64,000 nucleotides of DNA, from assembly GCF_000739635.1 (NCBI RefSeq), contig NZ_BATQ01000136.1:55325-119324 (forward strand), written 5' to 3'. Position 1 is the first letter of the stretch. Each line of letters starts with the position of its first letter. This DNA comes from Verrucomicrobium sp. BvORR034 (GTDB lineage: Bacteria; Verrucomicrobiota; Verrucomicrobiia; Verrucomicrobiales; Verrucomicrobiaceae). Under the pieces are notes generated by a model that saw only the letters and a program-made list of their open reading frames with translations, was not told where the DNA came from and ran no database searches. Shown here one piece after another: positions 18,214 through 26,480 of this stretch. The position numbers and the translations under genes were made by a program.

Positions 18214-18522
18214 ATGCTCCACAACGTTTACTTCTGGCTCAAATCCGATCTCAATCCGGACCAACGCAACACATTCGAAGGTGAGCTCATCAAGCTCAAG
18301 GAGATTCCCTACCTCGTGCACGGCTTCATCGGCAAGCCCGCCAAGACCGAGGAGCGCCCGGTGACAGACCACTCCTTCAACTACTCCCTGACCCTCCACT
18401 TCAAGAACATGGAGGACCACGACCACTATCAAACGAACTGCGAACATCACCTGCGGTTCATCAACACCTGCAAGTCCTTCTGGGACCGCGTGGTGGTGTA
18501 TGACAGCTCGCCTGTCCACTGA
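18214..18522 (+). CDS. Dabb-family (stress-responsive alpha/beta barrel) protein
   Basis: A 102-residue protein of the Dabb dimeric alpha/beta-barrel family. The N-terminal HNVYFWLKSDLNPDQRNTFE, central PYLVHGFIGKPA and FNYSLTLHFKNMEDHDHYQ segments match the family pattern of a first strand with His, a long helix and a second strand pair. Related proteins are stress-induced or small cyclases/monooxygenases; no specific role can be given. ATG 18214 is preferred over the upstream in-frame ATG 18052 because family members begin at this strand. A strong terminator follows 22 bases after the stop. Confidence 0.88.
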   Translation: MLHNVYFWLKSDLNPDQRNTFEGELIKLKEIPYLVHGFIGKPAKTEERPVTDHSFNYSLTLHFKNMEDHDHYQTNCEHHLRFINTCKSFWDRVVVYDSSPVH

Positions 18523-18544
18523 TTACATTCCCAGTCCACTCTTC

Positions 18545-18578
18545 AAAAAGCCGCGGTCTTGCGACCGCGGCTTTTTTT
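18545..18578 (+). terminator. Rho-independent terminator
   Basis: GCCGCGGTC (18550-18558) pairs with GACCGCGGC (18563-18571) around a TTGC loop; five A's precede and seven T's follow, so the hairpin could work in either direction. Confidence 0.92.
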
Positions 18579-18924
18579 GTGATCACTGCTCCCTGGCAAC
18601 ACCCCAATAGTAGTTTCCAACATCCCAGGCTCCCTCACCGAAGCGGGAGGCTGTTTGTTCAAATTGAAGTTTGAACTACAAGCAGAGCCCGCAGCCATTC
18701 ATTCGACGTCAGCAAGCCAACCTTCATGCACAATGCAACCCGGGGCTGGGCGAACTGCAACGATACCGCCTCAAAAGAAGGTCTGAGCGGCGCAGGCAAA
18801 ACAAAAATACCCCTCACGCTCAGCCACTTACGCACATCACCTGTGCCATGGCACAGCCCCTGCAATGCAGAGTCCCGTAAAAAGCCCCGCTAATTTCCCC
18901 CACAACATTCCACCCCTGCACGCC
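18579..18924. other. Intergenic region without a recognised gene
   Basis: About 345 bp between the Dabb terminator and the small membrane protein gene. It holds an interrupted palindrome GTTCAAA/TTTGAAC near 18657-18676, which resembles the TTTGAAG units at 24964-25005. Short ORFs here have no protein-like character. It probably carries the promoter of the 18925 gene. Confidence 0.5.
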
Positions 18925-19074
18925 ATGCTCTACACCATCGCTGTTATCCTCATTATCGCCTGGCTGCTCGGCCTGGTGACTTCCTACACCATGAGCGGGT
19001 TTATTCATATCCTGCTCGTAGTCGCCATCGTCATTGTTCTGCTTCGCGTCATTCAGGGCCGCCGCCCGATATGA
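18925..19074 (+). CDS. Small membrane protein, lmo0937 family (DUF5670-like)
   Basis: A 49-residue protein with two hydrophobic helices, MLYTIAVILIIAWLLGLVTS and GFIHILLVVAIVIVLLRVI, ending in a basic tail QGRRPI. This matches the lmo0937 family pattern closely (LLGLVTSYTMSGFIHILLV). Members are found across bacteria, often near stress genes, without a known function. ATG 18925 is chosen because the family begins exactly at this MLYT; an in-frame upstream start at 18865 would add a non-conserved extension. Confidence 0.88.
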   Translation: MLYTIAVILIIAWLLGLVTSYTMSGFIHILLVVAIVIVLLRVIQGRRPI

Positions 19075-19187
19075 CGGAGCCGACCCGTTCGCTGCGCCAC
19101 TCCAAACAAAAAACCCTGGCGCAGCCCTCCTGAAACATCCTCCAGCATCCACCCTTCTAAAAACAACCTCCAACCTGACTCATCACC

Positions 19188-19499
19188 ATGTTCCCTTTTT
19201 CCAAGCCCCACCCCAAAACCTCCCTCGAACGCATCGGTTCCAGCCTTCGCGACGTGGGTCACGACATCAACAACCTGCTGAACACGCTGGGCAGCGAAGC
19301 GAGCGGCTACTCTTCCGAAGTGAAGGATTGCATGAGCTCATTCGCCACTCAAGCGCAGGCTACTGGCCGCCAGTTGGAAGATCAGGCCGCGCACGGCTAC
19401 GAGTCCATCACGGACTTCGTGAAGCGCCGTCCTGTGGAATCCGTGGCGCTCGCCTTCGGCCTGGGCATGCTGCTGGTGGCGCTCAAGCGGCCCCGCTAA
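19188..19499 (+). CDS. DUF883/YqjD-like membrane-anchored stress protein
   Basis: A 103-residue protein with a long amphipathic helical region (LERIGSSLRDVGHDINNLLNTLG to RQLEDQAAHGYESITDFVKRRP) and a C-terminal hydrophobic anchor VALAFGLGMLLVALKRPR. This is the layout of ElaB/YqjD/DUF883 proteins, which anchor in the inner membrane and in E. coli bind ribosomes in stationary phase. That role is not shown here. It follows the lmo0937-like gene by 113 bp, and the two may form a stress/envelope unit. Confidence 0.72.
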   Translation: MFPFSKPHPKTSLERIGSSLRDVGHDINNLLNTLGSEASGYSSEVKDCMSSFATQAQATGRQLEDQAAHGYESITDFVKRRPVESVALAFGLGMLLVALKRPR

Positions 19500-19651
19500 C
19501 CGCGATGCCGCTGCGCCCTGCCGTATGACACCGTTCACCGCCCCAACGAACGGTTCCGGTCAGAACAGCAGCCCTGCCACCGCAGGCAGTTGAAAAACGT
19601 GATCTCCGCGAACCTGGAATGGGGTCCTCACCCCGGCCCATGCGGAGGGCG

Positions 19652-19690
19652 GCGGCAGTTCAGGCGGCTCGACCGCGCCTGAACTGCCGC
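19652..19690. other. Perfect 15-bp hairpin downstream of the DUF883-like gene
   Basis: GCGGCAGTTCAGGCG (19652-19666) and its exact reverse complement (19676-19690) flank a 9-base loop. There is no clear T run, so it may be a factor-dependent terminator or an mRNA stabilising hairpin. Confidence 0.6.
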
Positions 19691-19754
19691 TTGCGTTTCA
19701 CCATCCAAAAAAACTCCCCAGCGCCCCCTCAGATCTGATTCCGTCCACTCCTCC

Positions 19755-21557
19755 ATGACCCCTGCCATTGTCATTGTGTTCGTTCTGATCGCCGTGGCCC
19801 TGGTGCTGTTCACGGTGGAGGTGATCCCAGCGGAGATGGTCGCCCTGGGTTTGCTGCTGGCGTTTGTGATGACGGGCATCCTCACACCGGAGCAGGCCTT
19901 TGCGGGCTTCGCCAGTGACACGGTGATGATGATTCTGGGACTGCTCATCATGACCAGTGCTATTGCCCGAACCGGGGTCATGGGAGGCGTCGCCCGCTGG
20001 TTGCAAATCGCCACCAAGGGTCGCAAATTGCTCTTCACCAGCCTTCTGCTGGGTTCTGTAACGGCGTTGAGCAGTTTTATGAGCAACACCGCGGTGACAG
20101 CGCTCTTTGTACCCGTGGTCATCGCCGTCAGCCGACGCATGGGGCTGCCCGTGCACAGCATTCTCCTGCCAGTGGCGTTTGCCTCCATCCTCGCAGGATC
20201 CATGACCCTCATCGGCACTTCCACGAACTTGGTCGTGTCTGGTCTCATGCAGACAGGTGGCCTGGCTCCTCTCGATATGTTCGAGATGACCCCTGTGGGT
20301 CTGGTGCTGGTGCTACTGAGTGTGCCCTACCTGATTTTCCTCGCACCACGCCTTCTCCCCTCCCGCTCCCGGGAGACCACCATGGAGGAAGTCATCCGAG
20401 CCGGACACTACCTCACGGAAGTGCGGGTGCAGAAGGAGTCTCTGCTTGTGGGCAAGACGCTGCGGGAAGCCCGTTTTGGCGAACAGCATGATCTCAACGT
20501 GCTTAGCGTCATTCGTGAGAGTGGAGAGCAGACCACCGGTCGGGCCAATACCAAACTGCGCGCGGGAGACGTCTTGCTGGTGGAGGGCCCTCATGACGCC
20601 ATCCTCAAGGTCAAAGATCAATCCGGCCTGGAGATCAAAGCTGAGGCTAAGCTCGGCGCGGTGGCACCGGAAAACGAATCCCCGCTCACGAAAGACGACG
20701 ACAGGGTGGTCGAGGCGCTGGTCCTCCCCCGCTCCACGCTGTTGCATCAGACGCTAAAGCAAGCCCGTTTCCGTGAGCGGTACGGCGTCATCGCCCTTGG
20801 CATCCGCCGTCATGGAGAAAATCTGTTGAGCAAGATCAGTCAGGTGCCGCTCAAGGTGGGCGATCTCCTGCTGCTCCAGGGCTCCACCAGCGATCTCCGT
20901 GCGCTGGAAGACGCGGGCGCATTCCGCCTCATCGGGGAGGCGGATACCTCCCGTTTCTCCAAGGCGCGCACTTTGGCCGCGTGCGCCATTTTTGTAGGGG
21001 TGCTCGCCCTGGGTGTGTTCAAAGTGCTTTCTCTTCCGGTGGCGGCGCTTACCGGCGCGTTCCTCATCTTCGCCACCCGCTGCGCGTCTCCGGAAGAAAC
21101 CTACCGGGAGATGGAATGGAAGGCCATTATCCTCATTGCCTGCATGCTCAGCGTCGGCGCAGCACTGCACACCTCGGGTGCGGATGCCTATGTGGGCGGC
21201 CTGCTGGCCGGATGGGCAGGCAGTGTGACGCCTGTGTGGATCCTGGCCGGCATCTTCGTCTTCACCGTGGCGCTTTCCCAGCCCATGTCCAACCAGGCCG
21301 CTGCGGCACTGGTGCTCCCCATTGCGCTCCAGACAGCCACCCAGCTTGGTCTCGATGCCAGGCCCTTCGCCATGACCGTCGCTTTCGCGGCAGGTTGTTC
21401 TTTCCTCACTCCCCTGGAACCGTCCTGCCTGATGGTTTACGGACCTGGCGGCTACCGGTTCAAGGATTTCCTCATCGCGGGCCTGCCACTCACGCTCATC
21501 GTCATGGTGGTGACCCTGGTCATGGTGCCGGTCATCTGGCCGCTGCATCCCCGCTGA
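19755..21557 (+). CDS. SLC13/DASS-type transporter with two TrkA-C (RCK_C) domains
   Basis: A 600-residue membrane protein. The N-terminal half (1-200) and C-terminal half (400-600) are polytopic, with the sodium/anion-symporter motifs SFMSNTAVTALFVPV and MTLIGTSTNLVVSG in the first and SQPMSNQAAAALVLPIALQ and FLTPLEPSCLMVYGPGGY in the second. Between them are two cytoplasmic RCK_C-like domains, about 215-290 and 318-395, each with a LRAGD or LKVGD turn. This layout (membrane-RCK_C-RCK_C-membrane) is known for SLC13-like permeases such as the sulfate transporter group; the substrate is not determined. The next gene begins 53 bp downstream and is probably in the same operon. Confidence 0.92.
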   Translation: MTPAIVIVFVLIAVALVLFTVEVIPAEMVALGLLLAFVMTGILTPEQAFAGFASDTVMMILGLLIMTSAIARTGVMGGVARWLQIATKGRKLLFTSLLLGSVTALSSFMSNTAVTALFVPVVIAVSRRMGLPVHSILLPVAFASILAGSMTLIGTSTNLVVSGLMQTGGLAPLDMFEMTPVGLVLVLLSVPYLIFLAPRLLPSRSRETTMEEVIRAGHYLTEVRVQKESLLVGKTLREARFGEQHDLNVLSVIRESGEQTTGRANTKLRAGDVLLVEGPHDAILKVKDQSGLEIKAEAKLGAVAPENESPLTKDDDRVVEALVLPRSTLLHQTLKQARFRERYGVIALGIRRHGENLLSKISQVPLKVGDLLLLQGSTSDLRALEDAGAFRLIGEADTSRFSKARTLAACAIFVGVLALGVFKVLSLPVAALTGAFLIFATRCASPEETYREMEWKAIILIACMLSVGAALHTSGADAYVGGLLAGWAGSVTPVWILAGIFVFTVALSQPMSNQAAAALVLPIALQTATQLGLDARPFAMTVAFAAGCSFLTPLEPSCLMVYGPGGYRFKDFLIAGLPLTLIVMVVTLVMVPVIWPLHPR

Positions 21558-21610
21558 GAATCTCCAGTTTTTCACACTCATTCTTTCCTCCAACCCTCCC
21601 CCGCCCTCAC

Positions 21611-23530
21611 ATGGATGCCCAGCAACGTTCTTATCTCGCCTTCCTGCGGTTCTTCACCGCATTGCTGCTGGTGGCTGCCCTCTTCTTTGCCCAGGAGGTG
21701 CTCGTGCCCCTGGCACTCTCTGCCCTGCTGGCCTTCATGCTGAATCCGCTGGTGAAGCTGCTCTGCCGCTGCCGGCTACCCCGCGCTGTGAGCGTGGTGA
21801 TCGTGACGATGCTGGTATTCACCCTCATGGGGTGTGTGTTCTGGATGGTCGGCAAGGAACTGCACCATCTGGCCAATGCCCTGCCCAACTACCGCCACAA
21901 CATCCAGGAGCGCGTCTCCGCAGTCCGGCATGCCAGTGAGGGTGGTACCATCGCCCGGCTGCGCACCATGGTGGCAGACATCAGCACCTCCGCCCTGGAT
22001 GTGGGTGCGGGCCGACAGACAGTCGCCTCCACCCATCCATCCTCCCCACCGCCCACCACAACCGACAAAGTCCAACCTCCAGAACAACAACCCGCCCCCC
22101 CACCCGTGGAAGGAGGCATGGCCTCCAAGATCCTCAACAGCTCACTTGCGTTTCTGGCCAACGGACTGGGAGTAGCGGCCGTGGTGATTGTGTTTGTCAT
22201 CTTCATGCTGCTGCGACAGGAGGACATCAGCCAGCGCATCGTGGGGTTGGCAGGGTTCAGCCGCCTCACGACCACCAGTCGGGCGATGGACGAGATTGGA
22301 GGACGCATCAGTCGCTACCTGCTCATGCTGGCCACGGTGAATACGCTTTATGGCATCATGCTCGCCATCGGCCTGGCTTTCATAGGCCTGCCCTATGTAT
22401 TGCTGTGGGGGGTGCTCGCCGCATTGTTCCGCTTCATCCCCTACATCGGCCCTTGGATTGTGGCCGTGCTGCCCATCAGCCTGAGTCTGGCCGTGTTTGA
22501 CGGATGGACTCAACCCCTCATGGTCGCCGGATTGATCATCGCCCTGGAGTTGATCACGAACATGATCCTGGAACCCCTCCTTTATGGCCATAGCGTTGGA
22601 GTGTCAGACTTTGCGCTCCTGGTCGCGATCACCTTCTGGACCTGGCTGTGGGGCGGTCTGGGACTCGTCCTGGCCACACCACTCACCGTCTGCATCGTCG
22701 TGATTTGCAAATACATCCCCAACCTTGGCTGGGTAGATGTGCTCATGGGTGAAAAACAACCTCCCCAGGCCCATCTCATGGCGTTCCGTAGCCTCGTCGC
22801 GGGAGATGAGGACGCCTTCCAAAGCACCGTTGAGGATTCAATCGAACAAAATGGCGTGGAAGCCACGCTTGATCAGGTCATCCTGCCCGCCCTGGTGCTG
22901 ACCCGACGCGAAGCTATGCTGGGCAAGCTGGATGAAGAGGAACAGAGGGAAGTGATCGAAACCATCCAGACCACCAGCCAGTATCTCCGCGAATGCCAGG
23001 CAGAAGCCTTGGAAGAAGCTCGCGAAAAAGAAGCGGCCGCCACCAGAGAAGAAGAAAAAGACAAGAAGAAGGAAGAGGAGAATACTGAAACCAGCGACGC
23101 GGATGCATCTGCCTTGGAAGACGCAACGGCAGACACCCCAGCCCCTTCACCCATCCCAATCTTTGCCCGTGCTCTTCATGGCCAGGTGGATGCCCTTGCG
23201 CTGGAGATGCTCGAAATTCTCCTGCCTCCCCAAATCGAACTTCAGGTCTCGGCCGACGACCGCCTTGTTGGAGAACTGGTGGAGAAACTCAACGACTCAC
23301 GCCCTGCCCTCATGATCATCAGCGCCATGCGTCCTGGGTCCATCATGGCAGCGGAAACTCTCTGCCGCCGTCTGCATCACAAAATTCCAGGTTTGAAAAT
23401 GCTCGTGTGCCGCTGGGGCCTGCCCGGCCAACAGGCCACGGCCAAGTCCCTGAAGGACGCCGGAGCCACCTGGGTGGCCACCAGCCTTGCGGAAGCTCGG
23501 GATGTCATCGTCGAGGCGACAGACACATAG
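21611..23530 (+). CDS. AI-2E family transporter with long charged linker and extra C-terminal domain
   Basis: 639 residues. The first 380 form the AI-2E/YdiK/PerM membrane domain: FFTALLLVAALFFAQEVLVPL, FIGLPYVLLWGVLAALFRFIPYIGPW and ITFWTWLWGGLGLVLATPLTVC are typical. A Pro-rich loop lies near 140-165 between early helices. After the membrane part comes a cytosolic region with a highly charged E/K-rich coil (about 450-500), then a folded-looking alpha/beta domain (about 515-639) with LMIISAMRPGS and GLKMLVCRWGLPG strands. Ordinary family members are about 350 residues, so the C-terminal extension is notable. ATG 21611 begins the first helix after a C-rich leader; the frame itself is open to 20981. 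Confidence 0.88.
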   Translation: MDAQQRSYLAFLRFFTALLLVAALFFAQEVLVPLALSALLAFMLNPLVKLLCRCRLPRAVSVVIVTMLVFTLMGCVFWMVGKELHHLANALPNYRHNIQERVSAVRHASEGGTIARLRTMVADISTSALDVGAGRQTVASTHPSSPPPTTTDKVQPPEQQPAPPPVEGGMASKILNSSLAFLANGLGVAAVVIVFVIFMLLRQEDISQRIVGLAGFSRLTTTSRAMDEIGGRISRYLLMLATVNTLYGIMLAIGLAFIGLPYVLLWGVLAALFRFIPYIGPWIVAVLPISLSLAVFDGWTQPLMVAGLIIALELITNMILEPLLYGHSVGVSDFALLVAITFWTWLWGGLGLVLATPLTVCIVVICKYIPNLGWVDVLMGEKQPPQAHLMAFRSLVAGDEDAFQSTVEDSIEQNGVEATLDQVILPALVLTRREAMLGKLDEEEQREVIETIQTTSQYLRECQAEALEEAREKEAAATREEEKDKKKEEENTETSDADASALEDATADTPAPSPIPIFARALHGQVDALALEMLEILLPPQIELQVSADDRLVGELVEKLNDSRPALMIISAMRPGSIMAAETLCRRLHHKIPGLKMLVCRWGLPGQQATAKSLKDAGATWVATSLAEARDVIVEATDT

Positions 23531-23679
23531 CTGCCCGAGGCGATGCCTTTCGGTTCAATGTCCAGTGTTCCGCGTGACGGGAGTGAATCTCAAACCGAAG
23601 GAACACTTGAAAACGTGTCCCCGGTCCCCGCCGTACTGTACATGTAGCGACTCCCGAAAACGAAAATACGACCTCTCCC

Positions 23680-24885
23680 GTGCCGTCCCTCGCCCCCACG
23701 CCAACCGAAACCCTCGCCACAGCCCCTCTCCCAATCTGGCTGAAGACCACCGACGGCCATACGGTGCTCTGGCTGGACAGCGGACGAGAACTGCTGGCCG
23801 CCCAGCTTCAGGCCATCGAGGGCGCGCAAAGCAGCATCCGCCTGGAGCAATACATCTATCGAGCCTCCGACGTGGCCGAGCGCTACCGCGAGGCGATGAC
23901 CGCCGCGGCCCGCCGCGGGGTGTCAGTCACCGTCCTCATCGACCACGCAGGCTCAATCTCCTTGCCCGGAGATTATTTCTCGGAACTGGAGTCCCTCGGA
24001 GGGAAGCTCGTCTGGTTCAACCCTGTCCGCCGCAGGTTCTGGTCTTTCCGCGACCACCGTAAGTTGCTGGTGGTGGATGATGATACTGCCTTCATCGGCG
24101 GTTGCAACATCGCCCCAGAGTATGAAGGCGACGGCATCACCGAAGGCTGGCGGGATGGCGGAATCGGCATTCGAGGTCCCGTGGTGCAGCACCTTGCCTG
24201 CGCCTTTGAGAAACAGGTGGACCAAGCCCCCAAACAGATCTGGAAGGTACGGCGGCAGTCCTCTTGGGGCCGCATCGAAGTGAGCCCAGAGGTCACCCTT
24301 CTGCTCACGCGACCTGGTTTTCACCAGAACGCCTTTGATGAAGCCCTGCGACGCGACCTCCACAACGCCCGCGACGTCGCCATCACCTGTGCCTATTTCC
24401 TCCCGCCCGGCCGGACCCGGCGCTCCCTGCAAAAGGCCGCTCACCGGGCCAAGCGCTTCCGCCTGTTGCTCGCCGGCAAATGCGATGTGCCGATGTTCCA
24501 GTCCGCCTCCCGCGCCCAATACCGGAAGTTCCAGGGCAAAGGGGCGCAAATCTACGAGTACCAGCCTCAAGTGCTCCATGCGAAGACCCTGGTGGTGGAC
24601 GACGCCGTGTACGTGGGTTCATCGAACCTCGACCCCCGCAGTCTCTCCATCAACTTTGAACTCATGATTCGCATCGCGTCTCCGGAGCTGGCCCGTCAGG
24701 CCCGCGCCACCTTTGAGCGGGACCTCGATCACAGCAGCCTGGTGGAAAAAGTCCGCTGGCGACGCCCCACCACCTGGTGGAAACGTCTCAAGCAAAAAAT
24801 TGCCTGGTGGCTCTTCGTCCGCCTCGACCTTTCCATCGCCCAAAGCATGCTGCAGGATGCCGAGCAACGTGGCGGGCGGACGTAG
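23680..24885 (+). CDS. Phospholipase D-like protein (cardiolipin synthase-type)
   Basis: 401 residues with two HKD motifs, RDHRKLLVVDDD (H126, K128, D133) and LHAKTLVVDD (H300, K302, D307), each followed by the GG-N-I or GSSN-L-D segment (FIGGCNIAPEY; VGSSNLDPRS). This is the arrangement of cardiolipin synthase B/C-like enzymes that join phosphatidyl groups. No N-terminal transmembrane helices are present, as in ClsB; a C-terminal basic-aromatic segment (TTWWKRLKQKIAWWLFVRL) may bind the membrane. The start is GTG 23680, the only plausible in-frame start near the first conserved block. A heptanucleotide array begins at the base after the stop codon. Confidence 0.9.
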   Translation: MPSLAPTPTETLATAPLPIWLKTTDGHTVLWLDSGRELLAAQLQAIEGAQSSIRLEQYIYRASDVAERYREAMTAAARRGVSVTVLIDHAGSISLPGDYFSELESLGGKLVWFNPVRRRFWSFRDHRKLLVVDDDTAFIGGCNIAPEYEGDGITEGWRDGGIGIRGPVVQHLACAFEKQVDQAPKQIWKVRRQSSWGRIEVSPEVTLLLTRPGFHQNAFDEALRRDLHNARDVAITCAYFLPPGRTRRSLQKAAHRAKRFRLLLAGKCDVPMFQSASRAQYRKFQGKGAQIYEYQPQVLHAKTLVVDDAVYVGSSNLDPRSLSINFELMIRIASPELARQARATFERDLDHSSLVEKVRWRRPTTWWKRLKQKIAWWLFVRLDLSIAQSMLQDAEQRGGRT

Positions 24886-25005
24886 GTTCTTGGTTCTTGG
24901 TTCTTGGTTCTTGGTTCTTGGTTCTTGGTTCTTGGTTCTTGGTTCTTGGTTCTTGATTCTTGGTTTGAAGTTTGAAGTTTGAAGTTTGAAGTTTGAAGTT
25001 TGGAG
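24886..25005. repeat. Two adjoining heptanucleotide arrays: (TTCTTGG)x11 then (TTTGAAG)x6
   Basis: From 24887 to 24963 there are eleven 7-base units, ten TTCTTGG and one TTCTTGA, starting two bases after the PLD-gene TAG. They run directly into six units (five TTTGAAG and one TTTGGAG) at 24964-25005. Both arrays keep the same 7-base period. The apparent minus-strand ORF here is just the array translated. Confidence 0.95.
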
Positions 25006-25062
25006 CTTACCTCAGAACAGTGACCCACGAGCGATTCAGGGTTGTCAACCTCCCTCTCTCCC

Positions 25063-26268
25063 ATGGATCTCCGCTCAGCTCACCCGTATTGGTTGCTAAA
25101 GAATGGACTCCAGGGTAGCTACCCTGCCCTGGAGCGCGATGCCCGGTGTGAAGTCCTGGTGGTGGGCGGAGGCATCACCGGAGCGCTGGTCGCCTACCAT
25201 CTGGCTGAAGCAGGAGTGTCCACCATGGTTTTGGACCGCAGGGACATCGGTTGGGGAAGCACGGCTGCCAGCACCGCATTGCTGCAGTACGAAATCGACA
25301 CCCCTCTGCATGAGCTGGAAGCAAAACTTGGCCGGGACCATGCGGTGCGCAGCTACCAGGCCTGTCGCGACGCCATCTACAAGATCCAGGCGTTGGTGAG
25401 CCATTTAGAAGACGACTGCGGCTTCAAAACCAAACCCAGCCTCTACTATAGCGGACTCAAACGGGACTTGCCGGGCATGAAGAAGGAGTTTGCCGCCCGG
25501 CGTCGGGCCGGCATCGCGGTTGAATGGTGGTCGTCCCGTCAGGTCATGGAGCAGATAACCTTCAAAAAGTCCTGCGCCATCTACTCAGAAGACGCCGCCC
25601 AGGTGGATGCCTACCGGCTCGCCCACACGCTGCTCCGAGCGGCGTGTCAGAAGGCTGCAAGGGTGCACGACCGAACTGGACTGGCAGGATACGAGGTTCA
25701 AGGCAACAAAGTCATCGCCACCACTGATCGCGGCACCACCATCCTGGCCCGTCACATCATCTTCGCCACCGGCTATGAGGCCCAGGGTGATCTGGATCAA
25801 AAGATTGTCTCATTGCACAGCAGCTTCGCCCTCGTCAGTGAGCCCGTCGCGGGCCGCGGCCCCATCTGGCATGAAGACTGCCTCATCTGGGAGCACGCCG
25901 ATCCTTACCTCTACCTTCGCACCACGGAAGATCGACGCATCATCATCGGAGGTGAGGATGAGGACTTCCGTGACGCCGACCGTCGCGATGCCCTCATCGA
26001 ATCCAAATCGGCTACCTTGCTCCGCAAATTTCGGCACCTCTTCCCAGACATCCCTTTCGAGGTGGCGTTTGCGTGGGCTGGCACATTCGGCGAAACGAAG
26101 GATGGCCTCCCCTACATTGGCCAGACCCCCGAGTTTCCCCGCGCCAGCTTTACCCTCGGGTTTGGCGGCAATGGCATCATTTACAGCCTCATTGCTGCGG
26201 AAATCGTGCGGGATGAGATCCTGGGGCGGAAGAACGAACAAGCCGATCTGTTCTGTTTTGGAAGATAG
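25063..26268 (+). CDS. FAD-dependent oxidoreductase (DAO / glycine oxidase type)
   Basis: A 401-residue flavoprotein of the D-amino-acid-oxidase superfamily: N-terminal CEVLVVGGGITGALVAYHLAEAG with the GxGxxG-type dinucleotide site, then LDRRDIGWGSTAASTALLQYEID, the central HIIFATGYEA and C-terminal FGGNGIIYSLIAAE FAD-binding segment. Relatives oxidise amines or amino acids (gamma-glutamylputrescine oxidase, sarcosine oxidase); the substrate is not determined. ATG 25063 follows a CT-rich leader; an in-frame TTG at 25042 is less likely. The gene stands alone between the heptad arrays and a 212-bp gap. Confidence 0.88.
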   Translation: MDLRSAHPYWLLKNGLQGSYPALERDARCEVLVVGGGITGALVAYHLAEAGVSTMVLDRRDIGWGSTAASTALLQYEIDTPLHELEAKLGRDHAVRSYQACRDAIYKIQALVSHLEDDCGFKTKPSLYYSGLKRDLPGMKKEFAARRRAGIAVEWWSSRQVMEQITFKKSCAIYSEDAAQVDAYRLAHTLLRAACQKAARVHDRTGLAGYEVQGNKVIATTDRGTTILARHIIFATGYEAQGDLDQKIVSLHSSFALVSEPVAGRGPIWHEDCLIWEHADPYLYLRTTEDRRIIIGGEDEDFRDADRRDALIESKSATLLRKFRHLFPDIPFEVAFAWAGTFGETKDGLPYIGQTPEFPRASFTLGFGGNGIIYSLIAAEIVRDEILGRKNEQADLFCFGR

Positions 26269-26297
26269 GGGCAATCGCCCATCCCCACATTTCAGAA

Positions 26298-26367
26298 CCA
26301 AACAATTTTCATCCGCAATCAATGTCCAAACCGGCGCCATATGCCATTCGGCATATTTATTGTTTGG
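26298..26367. promoter_or_regulatory. Nested inverted repeats upstream of the 26481 gene
   Basis: Outer arms CCAAACAAT (26298-26306) and ATTGTTTGG (26359-26367); inner arms ATATGCC (26339-26345) and GGCATAT (26350-26356) with a 4-base loop. They lie 114 bp before the start of the 606-residue protein gene. They may be operator sites or an RNA structure; no regulator is identified. Confidence 0.4.
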
Positions 26368-26480
26368 CCCTATCCCCATAGGTTCATTCTGTTCTGTCCT
26401 CATAGAATCGGCGCCATAGGACATGAATCTCCATTCTTACATCGAACCCTGCAGCGTCCCCACTCCCATCCTTCCTCCCC

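Noticed and set aside
24886..25005. Possible CRISPR array
   Set aside because: The units are 7 bases with no spacers and there are no cas genes nearby.
24729..25064. Minus-strand ORF with repeating QEPRTKN and KLQTSNF units
   Set aside because: It is only the heptanucleotide arrays translated; the rest is antisense to the phospholipase D gene.
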